A stretch of DNA of 64,000 bases. Source: DTU015 sp964406505 (GTDB lineage: Bacteria; Bacillota; Sulfobacillia; Fermentithermobacillales; Fermentithermobacillaceae). The DNA lies in NCBI GenBank assembly GCA_964406505.1, contig CAYORX010000004.1, positions 1 through 64,000 on the forward strand, read 5' to 3'. Under the pieces are notes generated by a model, which made no database searches, was not told where the DNA came from, and saw only the letters and a program-made list of their open reading frames with translations. Of the stretch, positions 27,299 through 35,727 are shown in pieces. Both the position numbers and the translations under genes were made by a program. Every line of letters begins with the position of its first letter. Positions within the stretch are counted from its first letter, which is position 1.

Positions 27299-27886
27299 CT
27301 ACTTTATCACTTTCACCCTACTCGGCCTAAGAATTTGCCCTTTATATGTGTAACCCTTTTGGATTTCCTCGATGATAGTGCCATGCTCCCCTCCACCTTC
27401 TTGCGCAAAAAGCGCTTCATGAAGTGCGGGGTCGAAAGTTTTACCTACAGGGTTTTCTATAGCTTCTACGCCCTCTTTCATCAACAAATCGAGTATCTGA
27501 CGCTTAATGAGACGAGCCCCATCGAAAAACGCTTGAAATCCGGAATCTTGAGCTGATTGCATGTTTTTTTCGCCCGCAGATAAAAACCTATCGAAATTAT
27601 CCATCACATCTAGCAAAGAAAGTATCAAATCAGATTTTCCTCTGTTTATCCTGTTATGAATATCCCTTTCGGTACGTTTCCTGAAATTTTCCATTTCAGA
27701 TCTTGCTCTGAGATACCGATCCCAATTGTCTTCAGCTTTTGCTTGCCATTCTGATCGCTGTGCGGTAAGGTCCACAATTTTTTGCTTTAGTTCATCTATC
27801 GAAGATGTAGTATCGTCAGCAGGGATTTCGGCCTCAAGCCGCTCATCGGTATCAGAGACGGCAGAATGATTGTTTTTATTATCCAT
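27299..27886 (-). CDS. grpE: nucleotide exchange factor GrpE
   Basis: Releases ADP from DnaK. It has 195 residues: an acidic variable N-terminus, a long coiled coil (about residues 28-100, SSIDELKQKIVDLTAQRSEW and following), FRKRTERDIHNRI, and the C-terminal beta domain with NPVGKTFDPALHEALF and IIEEIQKGYTYKGQILRPSRV. It starts 5 bases after the dnaK stop, so it is translationally close to it. The order dnaK then grpE is opposite to the usual hrcA-grpE-dnaK-dnaJ of Bacillota, and no dnaJ follows. Confidence 0.95.
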   Translation of the reverse strand: MDNKNNHSAVSDTDERLEAEIPADDTTSSIDELKQKIVDLTAQRSEWQAKAEDNWDRYLRARSEMENFRKRTERDIHNRINRGKSDLILSLLDVMDNFDRFLSAGEKNMQSAQDSGFQAFFDGARLIKRQILDLLMKEGVEAIENPVGKTFDPALHEALFAQEGGGEHGTIIEEIQKGYTYKGQILRPSRVKVIK

Positions 27887-27891
27887 GTACC

Positions 27892-29817
27892 TTAACGCTC
27901 GCCTTCTTTTTTGTTATCCTTTTCTTTGAACTCAGCATCATAAATATCCTTATGTTCATCATCAGATGGACCTTCGGCAGTACTTCCCCCGGCTGTTTGT
28001 TTTTCTTGCGCGGCTTGCTTATAAATTTCTTCAGCAAGCTTGGCAGCTGCATCTCGCAAATCCTCGGACGCTTTTTTGATATTATCAAGGTTGTCTTCTT
28101 TCAGTGCTTCCCGAGCCGCAGACAACGCATCTTCAGCTTTGCTTCTATCGTCGTCTGAAATTTTATCTCCAACGTCTTTTAAACTTTTTTCTACCGAGTA
28201 AACCAATTGGTCGAGTTGATTTCTTGCTTCTATCTTTTTGCGTTTTTCTTCGTCTTCTTGGGCAAATTTTTCCGCTTCTTCTACCAAACGGTCAACTTCT
28301 TCCCTGGGAAGCTGGGTAGATGCCTTGATGGTGATCTTTTGTTCCTGTCCCGTACCCTTATCTTGTGCGGTAACGTTTAAAATCCCGTTAGCATCGATAT
28401 CAAAAGATACCTCTATTTGAGGCACACCCCTAGGTGCCGGAGGAATACCACTCAGCATAAATCTCCCTAGCGTCCTATTGTCTTGCGCCATTTGACGTTC
28501 TCCCTGAAGCACATGAATTTCAACATTTGGCTGCATATCCGCGGCGGTGGTGAATATTTGGCTCTTTCGAACGGGAATCGTCGTATTGCGTTCTATGATA
28601 GGTGTCATTACCTGGCCTAAAGTTTCAATACCCAAAGTCAAAGGAGTTACATCTAACAGCACAATATCCTTAACGTCTCCGGCTAGTACACCGGCTTGAA
28701 TAGCAGCACCCATCGCGACTACTTCATCAGGATTAACACCTCTATTTGGTTGTTTCCCGGTAAGACTTTGAACCATTTCTTGAATTTTCGGCATTCTGGT
28801 AGAGCCACCAACCAAGATTACTTCATCTAATTCTTCGCTTTTAATCTTCGCATCTTCCAACACTCTTTTCACGGGACCGGTACACCTTCGAGTTAGGTCA
28901 GAAGTGAGCTCTTCAAATTTTGCCCGTGTTAAACTCACCTCTAAGTGAAGGGGCTGCCCATCTCTATCTGCGCTGATAAACGGCAAGCTAATAGTAGCTT
29001 GAAGCACCTGTGAAAGTTCGATTTTGGCTTTTTCCGAAGCTTCTATAAGCCGCTGTAGCGCTTGCCTGTCTTTCCGAAGATCGATTCCATAGTCTTTCCT
29101 GAACTCTTCAGCCACATGGTTTACTATCCTTTGATCGTAATCATCCCCGCCAAGATGGGTATCACCTGCTGTAGCTAGCACTTCGACCACTCCATCTCCT
29201 ACCTCTAGAAGAGACACGTCAAAAGTGCCGCCGCCTAGGTCAAACACAAGTATTTTTTCGTTTGCCTTTTTATCTACTCCGTAAGCGAGCGAAGCCGCAG
29301 TTGGCTCATTGATTATACGTAGAACCTCAAGCCCTGCAATTCGACCTGCATCTTTTGTAGCTTGCCTTTGGGCATCATTAAAATAAGCAGGTACGGTGAT
29401 CACAGCTTTAGAAATCGATGTACCTAAATATTTTTCCGCATCTTCCTTCATCTTTCTGATAACTTGCGCCGAGAGCTCTTCGGGTGTCAAATCTTTGTTG
29501 ATAGAAGGAACATGGACTCTCACTTCTGCATGCTTACCGCGTTTTACCGTGTATGGTATACGTCCTCGTTCAAGTTCAACTTCGTCATAACGTCGCCCGA
29601 CAAACCGTTTTATGGACGACACTGTATTTTCGGGGTTCAATACAGCTTGACGCCGGGCAAGCTGCCCTACAAGTCTCTCTTGCTTTTTGCTGTATGCTAC
29701 AACAGAAGGCGTAGTTCTAGAACCTTCTTCATTAATTATTACGGTCGGCTCCAAGCCTTCCATTACAGCGATAACTGAATTAGTGGTACCAAGATCAATG
29801 CCTACAATCTTGGACAT
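27892..29817 (-). CDS. dnaK: chaperone DnaK (Hsp70)
   Basis: 641 residues. The ATPase domain begins with GIDLGTTNS and contains VITVPAYFNDAQRQAT and DLGGGTFDVSLLEV. The interdomain linker VKDIVLLDVTPLTLGIET and the substrate-binding domain follow, then a helical lid and an acidic, disordered tail ending in KEGER rather than EEVD. It lies between the HspR-like gene (41 bases) and grpE (5 bases) on the same strand, so the three probably form one stress operon. Confidence 0.97.
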   Translation of the reverse strand: MSKIVGIDLGTTNSVIAVMEGLEPTVIINEEGSRTTPSVVAYSKKQERLVGQLARRQAVLNPENTVSSIKRFVGRRYDEVELERGRIPYTVKRGKHAEVRVHVPSINKDLTPEELSAQVIRKMKEDAEKYLGTSISKAVITVPAYFNDAQRQATKDAGRIAGLEVLRIINEPTAASLAYGVDKKANEKILVFDLGGGTFDVSLLEVGDGVVEVLATAGDTHLGGDDYDQRIVNHVAEEFRKDYGIDLRKDRQALQRLIEASEKAKIELSQVLQATISLPFISADRDGQPLHLEVSLTRAKFEELTSDLTRRCTGPVKRVLEDAKIKSEELDEVILVGGSTRMPKIQEMVQSLTGKQPNRGVNPDEVVAMGAAIQAGVLAGDVKDIVLLDVTPLTLGIETLGQVMTPIIERNTTIPVRKSQIFTTAADMQPNVEIHVLQGERQMAQDNRTLGRFMLSGIPPAPRGVPQIEVSFDIDANGILNVTAQDKGTGQEQKITIKASTQLPREEVDRLVEEAEKFAQEDEEKRKKIEARNQLDQLVYSVEKSLKDVGDKISDDDRSKAEDALSAAREALKEDNLDNIKKASEDLRDAAAKLAEEIYKQAAQEKQTAGGSTAEGPSDDEHKDIYDAEFKEKDNKKEGER

Positions 29818-29858
29818 AAATACACCTCCATAACGTCACTTGATAGCATATTTTCCCA

Positions 29859-30206
29859 TTACGTTTTTTTGACTAACCCATGGATATTTTCACAACTGCT
29901 GGGTTTACGTCTACGATGTTTAGATGAAATTGCGCTACTGGTTTTAGTGTCAGGATCCCCCTCCTCCATGGCAAGAATTACCCGAATTCCCTGCGGATTG
30001 ATTCCGCAATGACGCCAAAGATATATGATACGGGCAAGTAATTTTAAGTTGTTATTGGAATACAGGCGAATGTTAGATTCTGTTCGAGCAGGCAATATTA
30101 AGCCTTCATTTTCTATTTGTCGAAGGAACTGCGGAGTTTCTTCAAGAAGGCGCGCAGCAACGCCTATAGTATAAACCGGATCATCTGGGCCGTGAAAATA
30201 AGCCAC
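29859..30206 (-). CDS. MerR-family regulator, HspR-like
   Basis: The 115-residue protein has an N-terminal MerR helix-turn-helix with the HspR spacing: DPVYTIGVAARLLEETPQFL, LPARTESNIRLYSNNNLKLL, then WRHCGINPQGIRVILAMEE. HspR represses dnaK operons in actinobacteria, Deinococcus and some others, where it is often encoded within them. Here it heads the dnaK-grpE unit. The C-terminal 35 residues are short, basic and lack a visible effector domain. No HAIR-type operator (CTTGAG repeats) was found upstream. I am confident of the MerR fold, less so of the HspR role, which rests on similarity and position. Confidence 0.78.
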   Translation of the reverse strand: MAYFHGPDDPVYTIGVAARLLEETPQFLRQIENEGLILPARTESNIRLYSNNNLKLLARIIYLWRHCGINPQGIRVILAMEEGDPDTKTSSAISSKHRRRKPSSCENIHGLVKKT

Positions 30207-30239
30207 GCACTCATCTCCTTGATAAACAAACCTATCAGT

Positions 30240-30267
30240 ATAATATAACTTTCCTAATCAATATCAA
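30240..30267 (-). promoter_or_regulatory. candidate promoter of the hspR-dnaK-grpE operon
   Basis: On the minus strand TTGATA (30262-30267), 16 bases, TATTAT (30240-30245), placing the start of transcription about 25 bases before the regulator gene. Boxes are imperfect and no CIRCE is present. Confidence 0.45.
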
Positions 30268-30349
30268 TAACAATTATAGCCTAAACAGTCAACTAATCTT
30301 CAAAAAATAGACAATAAATGCTTACTCTTAGATGGATTGCAAATTCAAA

Positions 30350-30380
30350 GCCGAGAAAAGCTGCATAAACTCTTCCCGGC
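30350..30380 (-). terminator. possible terminator of the methylmalonyl-CoA operon
   Basis: Minus strand GCCGGGAAGAG and CTTTTCTCGGC form an imperfect stem 30 bases after the meaB stop codon, followed by a moderately T-rich stretch. Confidence 0.45.
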
Positions 30381-30408
30381 CTATATGGTTTGCTACATAC
30401 TGAGCAAA

Positions 30409-31419
30409 TTATATCATCACGCGTATCAGATATTGTTTGATGAGTTCATCTGCCAAAGCGGCAGGATAAGTTTCGCCTTTAGACAACTTTTTTAAAGCAC
30501 GGTCAAGAGTGCCGTCGCTTTTAGAACGAGCAAGAATACGGTCTACTGTTTCCCGCTTGATACTTTCCTCTAAGGCAGCAACGTAACTTCTGGAAACCCT
30601 TTCTTTAAGTAAATCGTTTTGCTCAAGATATTTCAGATGCGCCTTAATATTTGCAAAAAGATCTTCTACGCCTTTGTTTTCAAATGCAATGGTTTTAACT
30701 ACCGGGGGCCGCCATTGACGTTCTCGATTGAGTTCCAACATCGTTTCTAACACAGAAACTGCTTTATCTGCTTCGGGGTGATCAGCTTTATTAACACAAA
30801 ACACATCACCTATCTCTAAAATGCCAGCCTTAATTGCTTGAATATCGTCACCAAGCCCAGGCGCAACAACTACCAGCACCGAATGTGCATATCTCATGAT
30901 ATCGACTTCGGACTGGCCGGTACCCACCGTTTCTACCAATACGTAGTCAAAACCAAACGAATCAAAAAGCGTTATTATATCTCCGGTATGCTTTGATACT
31001 CCTCCAAGATAGCCCCGAGAGGCTAAACTGCGAAAAAACACTTTGTCATCGGTTGTGCGCGTCCTCACTCTTACCCTGTCACCAAGTATTGCACCTCCGG
31101 TAAAAGGTGAAGAGGGATCTACAGCGATCACCCCAACCGAGTTCCCTTGGTGCCTAATTGCATCGATCAGATTGTCAACTAAGGTCGACTTACCGACTCC
31201 GGGCGAACCTGTTATCCCTAAAATTTTGCTATGCCCTTTACGCCGAAAAGCTTCCTCGATGATGCGTGAAGCATGCTCAGAGCCGTTTTCAACAAACGTC
31301 ACTGCCCTAGCTAAAGCAGTTCTTTTTCCATTGTAAAAATCTTGAATCAAACTTTCTGCTACGTTGTTTTTGATTAATTCATGCAAATCGAACACCGCCC
31401 CACCCAGATTATCAACCAA
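30409..31419 (-). CDS. meaB: methylmalonyl-CoA mutase-associated GTPase MeaB
   Basis: G3E-family GTPase that loads and protects the adenosylcobalamin of methylmalonyl-CoA mutase. The P-loop is GITGSPGVGKSTLVDN, with the Mg site VDPSSPFTGGAILGDRVR, the DxxG region VETVGTGQSEVDIMR and the base-recognition motif NKAD. Its 336 residues are family-like. The outermost start is TTG at 31419, 7 bases after the preceding stop; a GTG at 31395 just after GGTGGGG is an alternative. Directly downstream of the B12-binding subunit gene, which fits its role. Confidence 0.93.
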   Translation of the reverse strand: MVDNLGGAVFDLHELIKNNVAESLIQDFYNGKRTALARAVTFVENGSEHASRIIEEAFRRKGHSKILGITGSPGVGKSTLVDNLIDAIRHQGNSVGVIAVDPSSPFTGGAILGDRVRVRTRTTDDKVFFRSLASRGYLGGVSKHTGDIITLFDSFGFDYVLVETVGTGQSEVDIMRYAHSVLVVVAPGLGDDIQAIKAGILEIGDVFCVNKADHPEADKAVSVLETMLELNRERQWRPPVVKTIAFENKGVEDLFANIKAHLKYLEQNDLLKERVSRSYVAALEESIKRETVDRILARSKSDGTLDRALKKLSKGETYPAALADELIKQYLIRVMI

Positions 31420-31425
31420 GCTTTA

Positions 31426-31830
31426 TTATCTTTTCAGATTGGTTTTGGTGTATTTTACAATATCCTGGGTGCTGGTTCCTGGGCCAAACACTGCATCTAC
31501 ACCGTTTTGTTTCAGAAATTCAACATCTTCTGCCGGAATAATACCGCCTGCTAATATTAAAATATCTAGTTCTTCACTTTCCTTTTCCTTTTCTAAACAC
31601 TTAACCACTCGCGGAAGCAAAGTACTATGCGCTCCGGAAAGAATGGAACAGGCCACTACATCAACGTCTTCTTCTACCGCCATCCTAGCCAATTCTTCAG
31701 GAGTACGGTGCAGGCCGCTATATATAACTTCCATACCGGCGTCTCTGTAGGCCCTAGCTATCACTTTTGCTCCACGATCGTGGCCGTCAAGCCCCGGTTT
31801 TCCTACAAGCACTCTAATTTTCCTGTCCAT
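31426..31830 (-). CDS. B12-binding subunit of methylmalonyl-CoA mutase
   Basis: This 134-residue protein equals the C-terminal cobalamin domain of acyl-CoA mutases. It starts RKIRVLVGKPGLDGHDRG, with the DxHxxG cobalamin-ligand motif at D15, H17 and G20, and continues with GLHRTPEELARMAVEEDVD, SGAHS, LILAGGIIP and FGPGTS. It would pair with a separate catalytic subunit that binds the acyl-CoA; none is in the window. The ATG at 31830 follows GGGGTGGG; a GTG at 31842 is in frame but lies inside that site. Followed by meaB. Confidence 0.93.
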   Translation of the reverse strand: MDRKIRVLVGKPGLDGHDRGAKVIARAYRDAGMEVIYSGLHRTPEELARMAVEEDVDVVACSILSGAHSTLLPRVVKCLEKEKESEELDILILAGGIIPAEDVEFLKQNGVDAVFGPGTSTQDIVKYTKTNLKR

Positions 31831-31872
31831 CCTGTTTCCCACCCCTAAATTTGATTAACTGCAATCTTCTTT

Positions 31873-33009
31873 TTATGTAAGTAAAGATATCATTACCCCA
31901 GCAGCAACCGCCGTACCTATCACTCCTGCCACATTAGGTCCCATTGCGTGCATCAACAAGAAATTTTGAGGGTTTTCTTGCTGACCGACAACCTGGGTTA
32001 CTCTAGCGGCCATGGGAACAGCTGATACCCCTGCTGAGCCAATAAGCGGATTGATTTTGCCGCCGGACAGGCGATACATGAGTTTTGCGAGGAGCAAGCC
32101 CCCGGCAGTTCCACCGGCAAATGCAAATATTCCAAGACTGATGATTTTTATGGTATCTAAGGTCAAAAATGTTTCAGCGCTCATAGTTGCCCCGACTGAT
32201 GTAGCTAAAAAGATCACTACGATATTGTTAATCTCGTTTTGGGCAGCGCCGGATAACCTGTCAGTAACGCCACATTCTCTAAAAAGATTCCCTAGCATGA
32301 GCATTCCTATTAAAGGTGCTATAGATGGAAGAAGCAAACTTACCAATATTGTAACTGCGATTGGAAATACTATTTTTTCGGTTTTAGACACTTTCCTAAG
32401 TTGAGACATAACTGTAGAGCGCTCTTTCTTTGTGGTCAGGGCTTTCATAATAGGTGGTTGAATAAACGGAACCAAAGACATATAGGTATATGCCGCCACC
32501 GCGATGGGTCCTACCAATTCGGGTGCTAATTTCATCGCCGCGTAAATAGCTGTCGGGCCGTCAGCCCCACCGATAAGCCCAATAGCACCTGACTGCATAA
32601 TCGTAAACCCTAAGCCTTTCGCCAAAAGCATCGCTAAAAATACGCCGGCTTGCGCCGCAGCACCAAGTACAATAGTTGAAGGATTCGCCAAAAGCGGTCC
32701 GAAATCAGTCATCGCTCCAACCCCTAGGAAAATAAGCGGGGGAAAAATTTCTTTTTCCACTCCTAGGTTAAGGTAATAAAGTAATCCACCCGGCATATCA
32801 CCTTCAGGCGGGTTCATGATGGGAGCAAAGGGTAGATTAGCTAAAATAGTGCCAAAAGCAATAGGTATCAGTAAAAGAGGCTCAAACTTCTTATATATCG
32901 CCAGATACAAAAGCAAAATTCCAATAAACAACATGACCACGTTACCTAAAGTAAGGCCCGCCAATCCTGTTGTTTGCCATAACCTTTCAACCAGTACGCC
33001 TAGGTTCAT
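31873..33009 (-). CDS. mmdB: sodium-pumping decarboxylase, beta subunit
   Basis: The 378-residue polytopic protein of the OadB/MmdB/GcdB family moves sodium out as carboxybiotin is decarboxylated. Conserved features include PLLIPIAFGTILANLP, GLIGGADGPTAIY (ion-site region), NNIVVIFLATSVGATM and the final GPNVAGVIGTAVAAGVM. About nine to eleven membrane segments can be seen. Because MmdA and a biotin carrier are encoded next to it, methylmalonyl-CoA rather than oxaloacetate or glutaconyl-CoA is the likely substrate of the complex, but this cannot be settled from the beta subunit. Confidence 0.94.
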   Translation of the reverse strand: MNLGVLVERLWQTTGLAGLTLGNVVMLFIGILLLYLAIYKKFEPLLLIPIAFGTILANLPFAPIMNPPEGDMPGGLLYYLNLGVEKEIFPPLIFLGVGAMTDFGPLLANPSTIVLGAAAQAGVFLAMLLAKGLGFTIMQSGAIGLIGGADGPTAIYAAMKLAPELVGPIAVAAYTYMSLVPFIQPPIMKALTTKKERSTVMSQLRKVSKTEKIVFPIAVTILVSLLLPSIAPLIGMLMLGNLFRECGVTDRLSGAAQNEINNIVVIFLATSVGATMSAETFLTLDTIKIISLGIFAFAGGTAGGLLLAKLMYRLSGGKINPLIGSAGVSAVPMAARVTQVVGQQENPQNFLLMHAMGPNVAGVIGTAVAAGVMISLLT

Positions 33010-33046
33010 TCTGTGAGTACACCCTCTTCCGGTTTAAGGTATTTAA

Positions 33047-33457
33047 CTAACTATCGAAACGAACGAGAATATCGCCAGACTGTACAGTTGCTCCCTGAGC
33101 TGTCAAAACCTCGGCTACAACAGCATCGTAAGGTGCAAGCACTTCGTTTTGCATTTTCATCGCTTCAAGAATTAGCAGTACATCGCCTTTCTTTACGCTG
33201 CTTCCTGCTGAAACTTTGACCTCCATTATGACACCAGGGATAGGTGCTATAACTACGTTTTCCCCTGATACAGGCGGTTTTGGTTTGGGCGCGGCCGCCG
33301 GTGCAGCAGCGCGAACAGGTTTCGGAGCAGGAGTACTGGTTGAAACCTGAGCAGGCGGCACAGCTTTGGAAATTTGGGACTCCTGCCCTGCCCCTTTAAT
33401 CTCTTCTACTTCAACTTCAAACACTTCATCATCAATTTTCACTTTAAATCGCCGCAC
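33047..33457 (-). CDS. mmdC: biotin carrier subunit of the decarboxylase
   Basis: Carries CO2 as carboxybiotin between the carboxyltransferase and the membrane pump. The 136 residues comprise a short N-terminal beta segment (RRFKVKIDDEVFEVEVEEI), a Pro/Ala-rich flexible linker (about residues 40-65) and a biotinyl domain with EAMKM; Lys101 is the biotinylation site. The start is GTG at 33457, 7 bases after GGAGG. The open frame continues upstream to 33544, overlapping the preceding gene, but that extension is not family-like. Confidence 0.93.
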   Translation of the reverse strand: MRRFKVKIDDEVFEVEVEEIKGAGQESQISKAVPPAQVSTSTPAPKPVRAAAPAAAPKPKPPVSGENVVIAPIPGVIMEVKVSAGSSVKKGDVLLILEAMKMQNEVLAPYDAVVAEVLTAQGATVQSGDILVRFDS

Positions 33458-33503
33458 AAGAGATCCTCCCTTCTTGTTTACGAACCTTTTCAATGAAATT
33501 AAC

Positions 33504-33878
33504 CTATCTGCTCGCACGAATCCTGTAAAACTTACCCCATGCACCGGCGTCAGGAATTCTTCTTATGAACACCGGTATTTCATGTGTTTCATCTATATAA
33601 GCGCTTACTGCCGCGATAATAATCGCCTTGCAACGTGAATCCAGCGAATCAAAAGGTATACCCTTTTCGTCAATCATATCCAACTTGTTCTTTGTAGATT
33701 CACTAGGAGAAATTGCAATTTCGTTTGTGGTTGCTTCCGTGGGTCGTTTGTTTTCTGCATTCGATACGGTTTTGTAAATCAAACTGATCATAAAGGCAAT
33801 TATTAGCAGTACTCCAAAAACGATCGTTAGATTAATCAAACTCAAAATTATACCGCCTGTAAAAGTATCAGGTATCAT
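33504..33878 (-). CDS. OadG/MmdD-like small membrane subunit
   Basis: The 124-residue protein has one N-terminal membrane helix (about residues 8-35, GGIILSLINLTIVFGVLLII), a polar linker and a C-terminal segment (KAIIIAAVSAYIDETHEIPVFIRRI). This matches the gamma/delta subunits that hold sodium-pumping decarboxylases together, and the position between mmdA and the biotin carrier gene is the usual one. The sequence is too divergent to tell OadG from MmdD. Confidence 0.78.
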   Translation of the reverse strand: MIPDTFTGGIILSLINLTIVFGVLLIIAFMISLIYKTVSNAENKRPTEATTNEIAISPSESTKNKLDMIDEKGIPFDSLDSRCKAIIIAAVSAYIDETHEIPVFIRRIPDAGAWGKFYRIRASR

Positions 33879-33929
33879 CTTCTATCCCTCCACATGTCGT
33901 GGATCCGACACATATTCAAAACCAGTTTC

Positions 33930-35495
33930 TCAAAGCGGTATGTTACCATGTTTTTTGGGTGTGCTTTCTGCTTTTTTCGTTGACATAAGTTCAAGGGCAC
34001 CTATGACAGTAGGTCTTATTTCTTGAGGATCAATGATCCCGTCAATATAACCCCTACTTGCCGCCACATATGGGTTAGCAAATAAATCCCGGAATTCCTG
34101 AATTTTTTCTTTGCGCTTTGCAACAGGATCTTCAGCGTCACCTATTTCTTTTCGAAAAACGATATTTGCAGCACCCTCCGGTCCCATAACCGCAATTTCG
34201 GCGTGAGGAAATGCAAATACCATGTCAGCCCCTAAATGTCTTGAACACATTGCTATGTAAGCTCCACCGTAAGCCTTCCTCGTGATTACGGTCACCTTGG
34301 GAACAGTCGCTTCCGAAAAAGCATACAACAATTTCGCACCATGTCTGATTATGCCACCGTATTCTTGATCGGTTCCGGGTAGATAGCCTGGTACGTCTAC
34401 CAAAGTTACAAGAGGTACGTTAAATGCATCGCAAAGCCGCACAAATCTCGCAGCTTTATCAGACGCATTGATATCAAGGCATCCAGCCTTTGACATAGGC
34501 TGAGATGCAGTAATCCCTACTACCCTACCGCCGAACCTGGCAAAACCGGTAATGATGTTTGTTGCAAAATGTTTTGACACTTCGAAAAAAGTTCCGTTAT
34601 CTACCATAGGATGTATCACGTCGTACATGTCATATCCTTTGTTCGGATCGACGGGTACTACTTCGCGCAAAATAGGTTCACATCTTCCAGGTTCATCATC
34701 TGAATCCAAATATAAAGGATCTTCTTGGTTGTTTGCAGGGAGATAAGATAAAAGTGTTCGTACCATTTCTAGGCAAGAAATTTCGTTAGGTGCCATAAAC
34801 TGAGCTACACCGCTCACCTGATTGTGGACGAGCGCACCACCTAATTGTTCAACTGTTACTTCTTCACCGGTGACCGCTTTGATCACCTGTGGACCTGTTA
34901 TAAACATATTGGATGTACCTTCTACCATGAACACAAAATCGGTAAGCGCCGGAGAATATACAGCACCGCCTGCACAAGGTCCGAGAATAACCGATATTTG
35001 AGGAATTACACCTGAATATTTTACGTTACGGTAAAAGATATTCCCATAGCCTTTGAGAGAATCTACCCCTTCTTGAATTCTTGCACCGCCAGAGTCATTT
35101 AAAGATACGAACGGAATTCCGACCTTAGCAGCAAGATCCATGCATTTACAAATTTTTTCTGCATGCATTTCACCTAATGAACCACCGATTACCGTAAAGT
35201 CTTGAGATGCAACACACACGGCCCTGCCGTTTACTAAACCATATCCTGTGACAACACCCTCGCCTGGTGCCTCTACTTTTTCCATGCCAAATGCAGTTGC
35301 CCGATGTGTAACAAAAGCATCGATTTCAACAAACGTGCCTGAATCAAAAAAGGCGGCTACGCGTTCCCTCGCAGTCATTTTACCGCGTTTATGCTGCCTT
35401 TCAATTCTGGCGCTTCCGCCACCTTGCTTAATTTTGTCCCGGCGAGTTTTTAATTCCTTGAGTTTTTCTTCCAGTTGCAACAAGGAATCTGACAA
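33930..35495 (-). CDS. mmdA: methylmalonyl-CoA decarboxylase alpha subunit (carboxyltransferase)
   Basis: Transfers the carboxyl group from (S)-methylmalonyl-CoA to biotin; close relatives are propionyl-CoA carboxylase beta chains. Its 521 residues have the two crotonase-like halves: IGGSLGEMHAEKICKCMDLA, SGGARIQEGVDSL and GPCAGGAVYSPALTDF in the first; GFARFGGRVVGI, PGYLPGTDQEYGGIIRHGAKLLYAF and KAYGGAYIAM in the second. A TTG at 35510 is in frame but is part of the Shine-Dalgarno; the TTG at 35495, 6 bases after GGAGGTG, is the likely start. First gene of the operon running to meaB. Confidence 0.94.
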   Translation of the reverse strand: MSDSLLQLEEKLKELKTRRDKIKQGGGSARIERQHKRGKMTARERVAAFFDSGTFVEIDAFVTHRATAFGMEKVEAPGEGVVTGYGLVNGRAVCVASQDFTVIGGSLGEMHAEKICKCMDLAAKVGIPFVSLNDSGGARIQEGVDSLKGYGNIFYRNVKYSGVIPQISVILGPCAGGAVYSPALTDFVFMVEGTSNMFITGPQVIKAVTGEEVTVEQLGGALVHNQVSGVAQFMAPNEISCLEMVRTLLSYLPANNQEDPLYLDSDDEPGRCEPILREVVPVDPNKGYDMYDVIHPMVDNGTFFEVSKHFATNIITGFARFGGRVVGITASQPMSKAGCLDINASDKAARFVRLCDAFNVPLVTLVDVPGYLPGTDQEYGGIIRHGAKLLYAFSEATVPKVTVITRKAYGGAYIAMCSRHLGADMVFAFPHAEIAVMGPEGAANIVFRKEIGDAEDPVAKRKEKIQEFRDLFANPYVAASRGYIDGIIDPQEIRPTVIGALELMSTKKAESTPKKHGNIPL

Positions 35496-35510
35496 CCAAT
35501 TCACCTCCAA

Positions 35511-35727
35511 AAGAAAAATAAAAGGTCACCGACTTGGACCAGCCAATCTTTCACCAAAGTCCACAAGAAGCCATGCATAGCATAACATAAAGCATACAAA
35601 CGTTGAAGACCATTTACGCACCGCCTCAATTTTAACCCTTTTCTGAGTTTGGCCTTGCCGGACAGTCCAATATTCATCAATCCCAAAACAGTTTTTTGTA
35701 AGGACGCTCAAATCATATCGGCAGCAT
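35511..35727. other. non-coding gap between mmdA and rex
   Basis: About 215 bases. Two short minus-strand frames of 61 codons cross it, but neither has a Shine-Dalgarno nor looks like a protein. It probably holds the promoter and leader of the mmdA operon. No certain promoter or Rex site was seen. Confidence 0.4.

Noticed and set aside
30207..30330. HAIR (HspR) or CIRCE operator before the hspR-dnaK operon
   Set aside because: No CTTGAG inverted repeat and no TTAGCACTC arm are present.
35501..35711. Two 61-codon minus-strand frames upstream of mmdA
   Set aside because: TTG-type starts without ribosome sites, overlapping each other and the mmdA Shine-Dalgarno; no recognisable protein.
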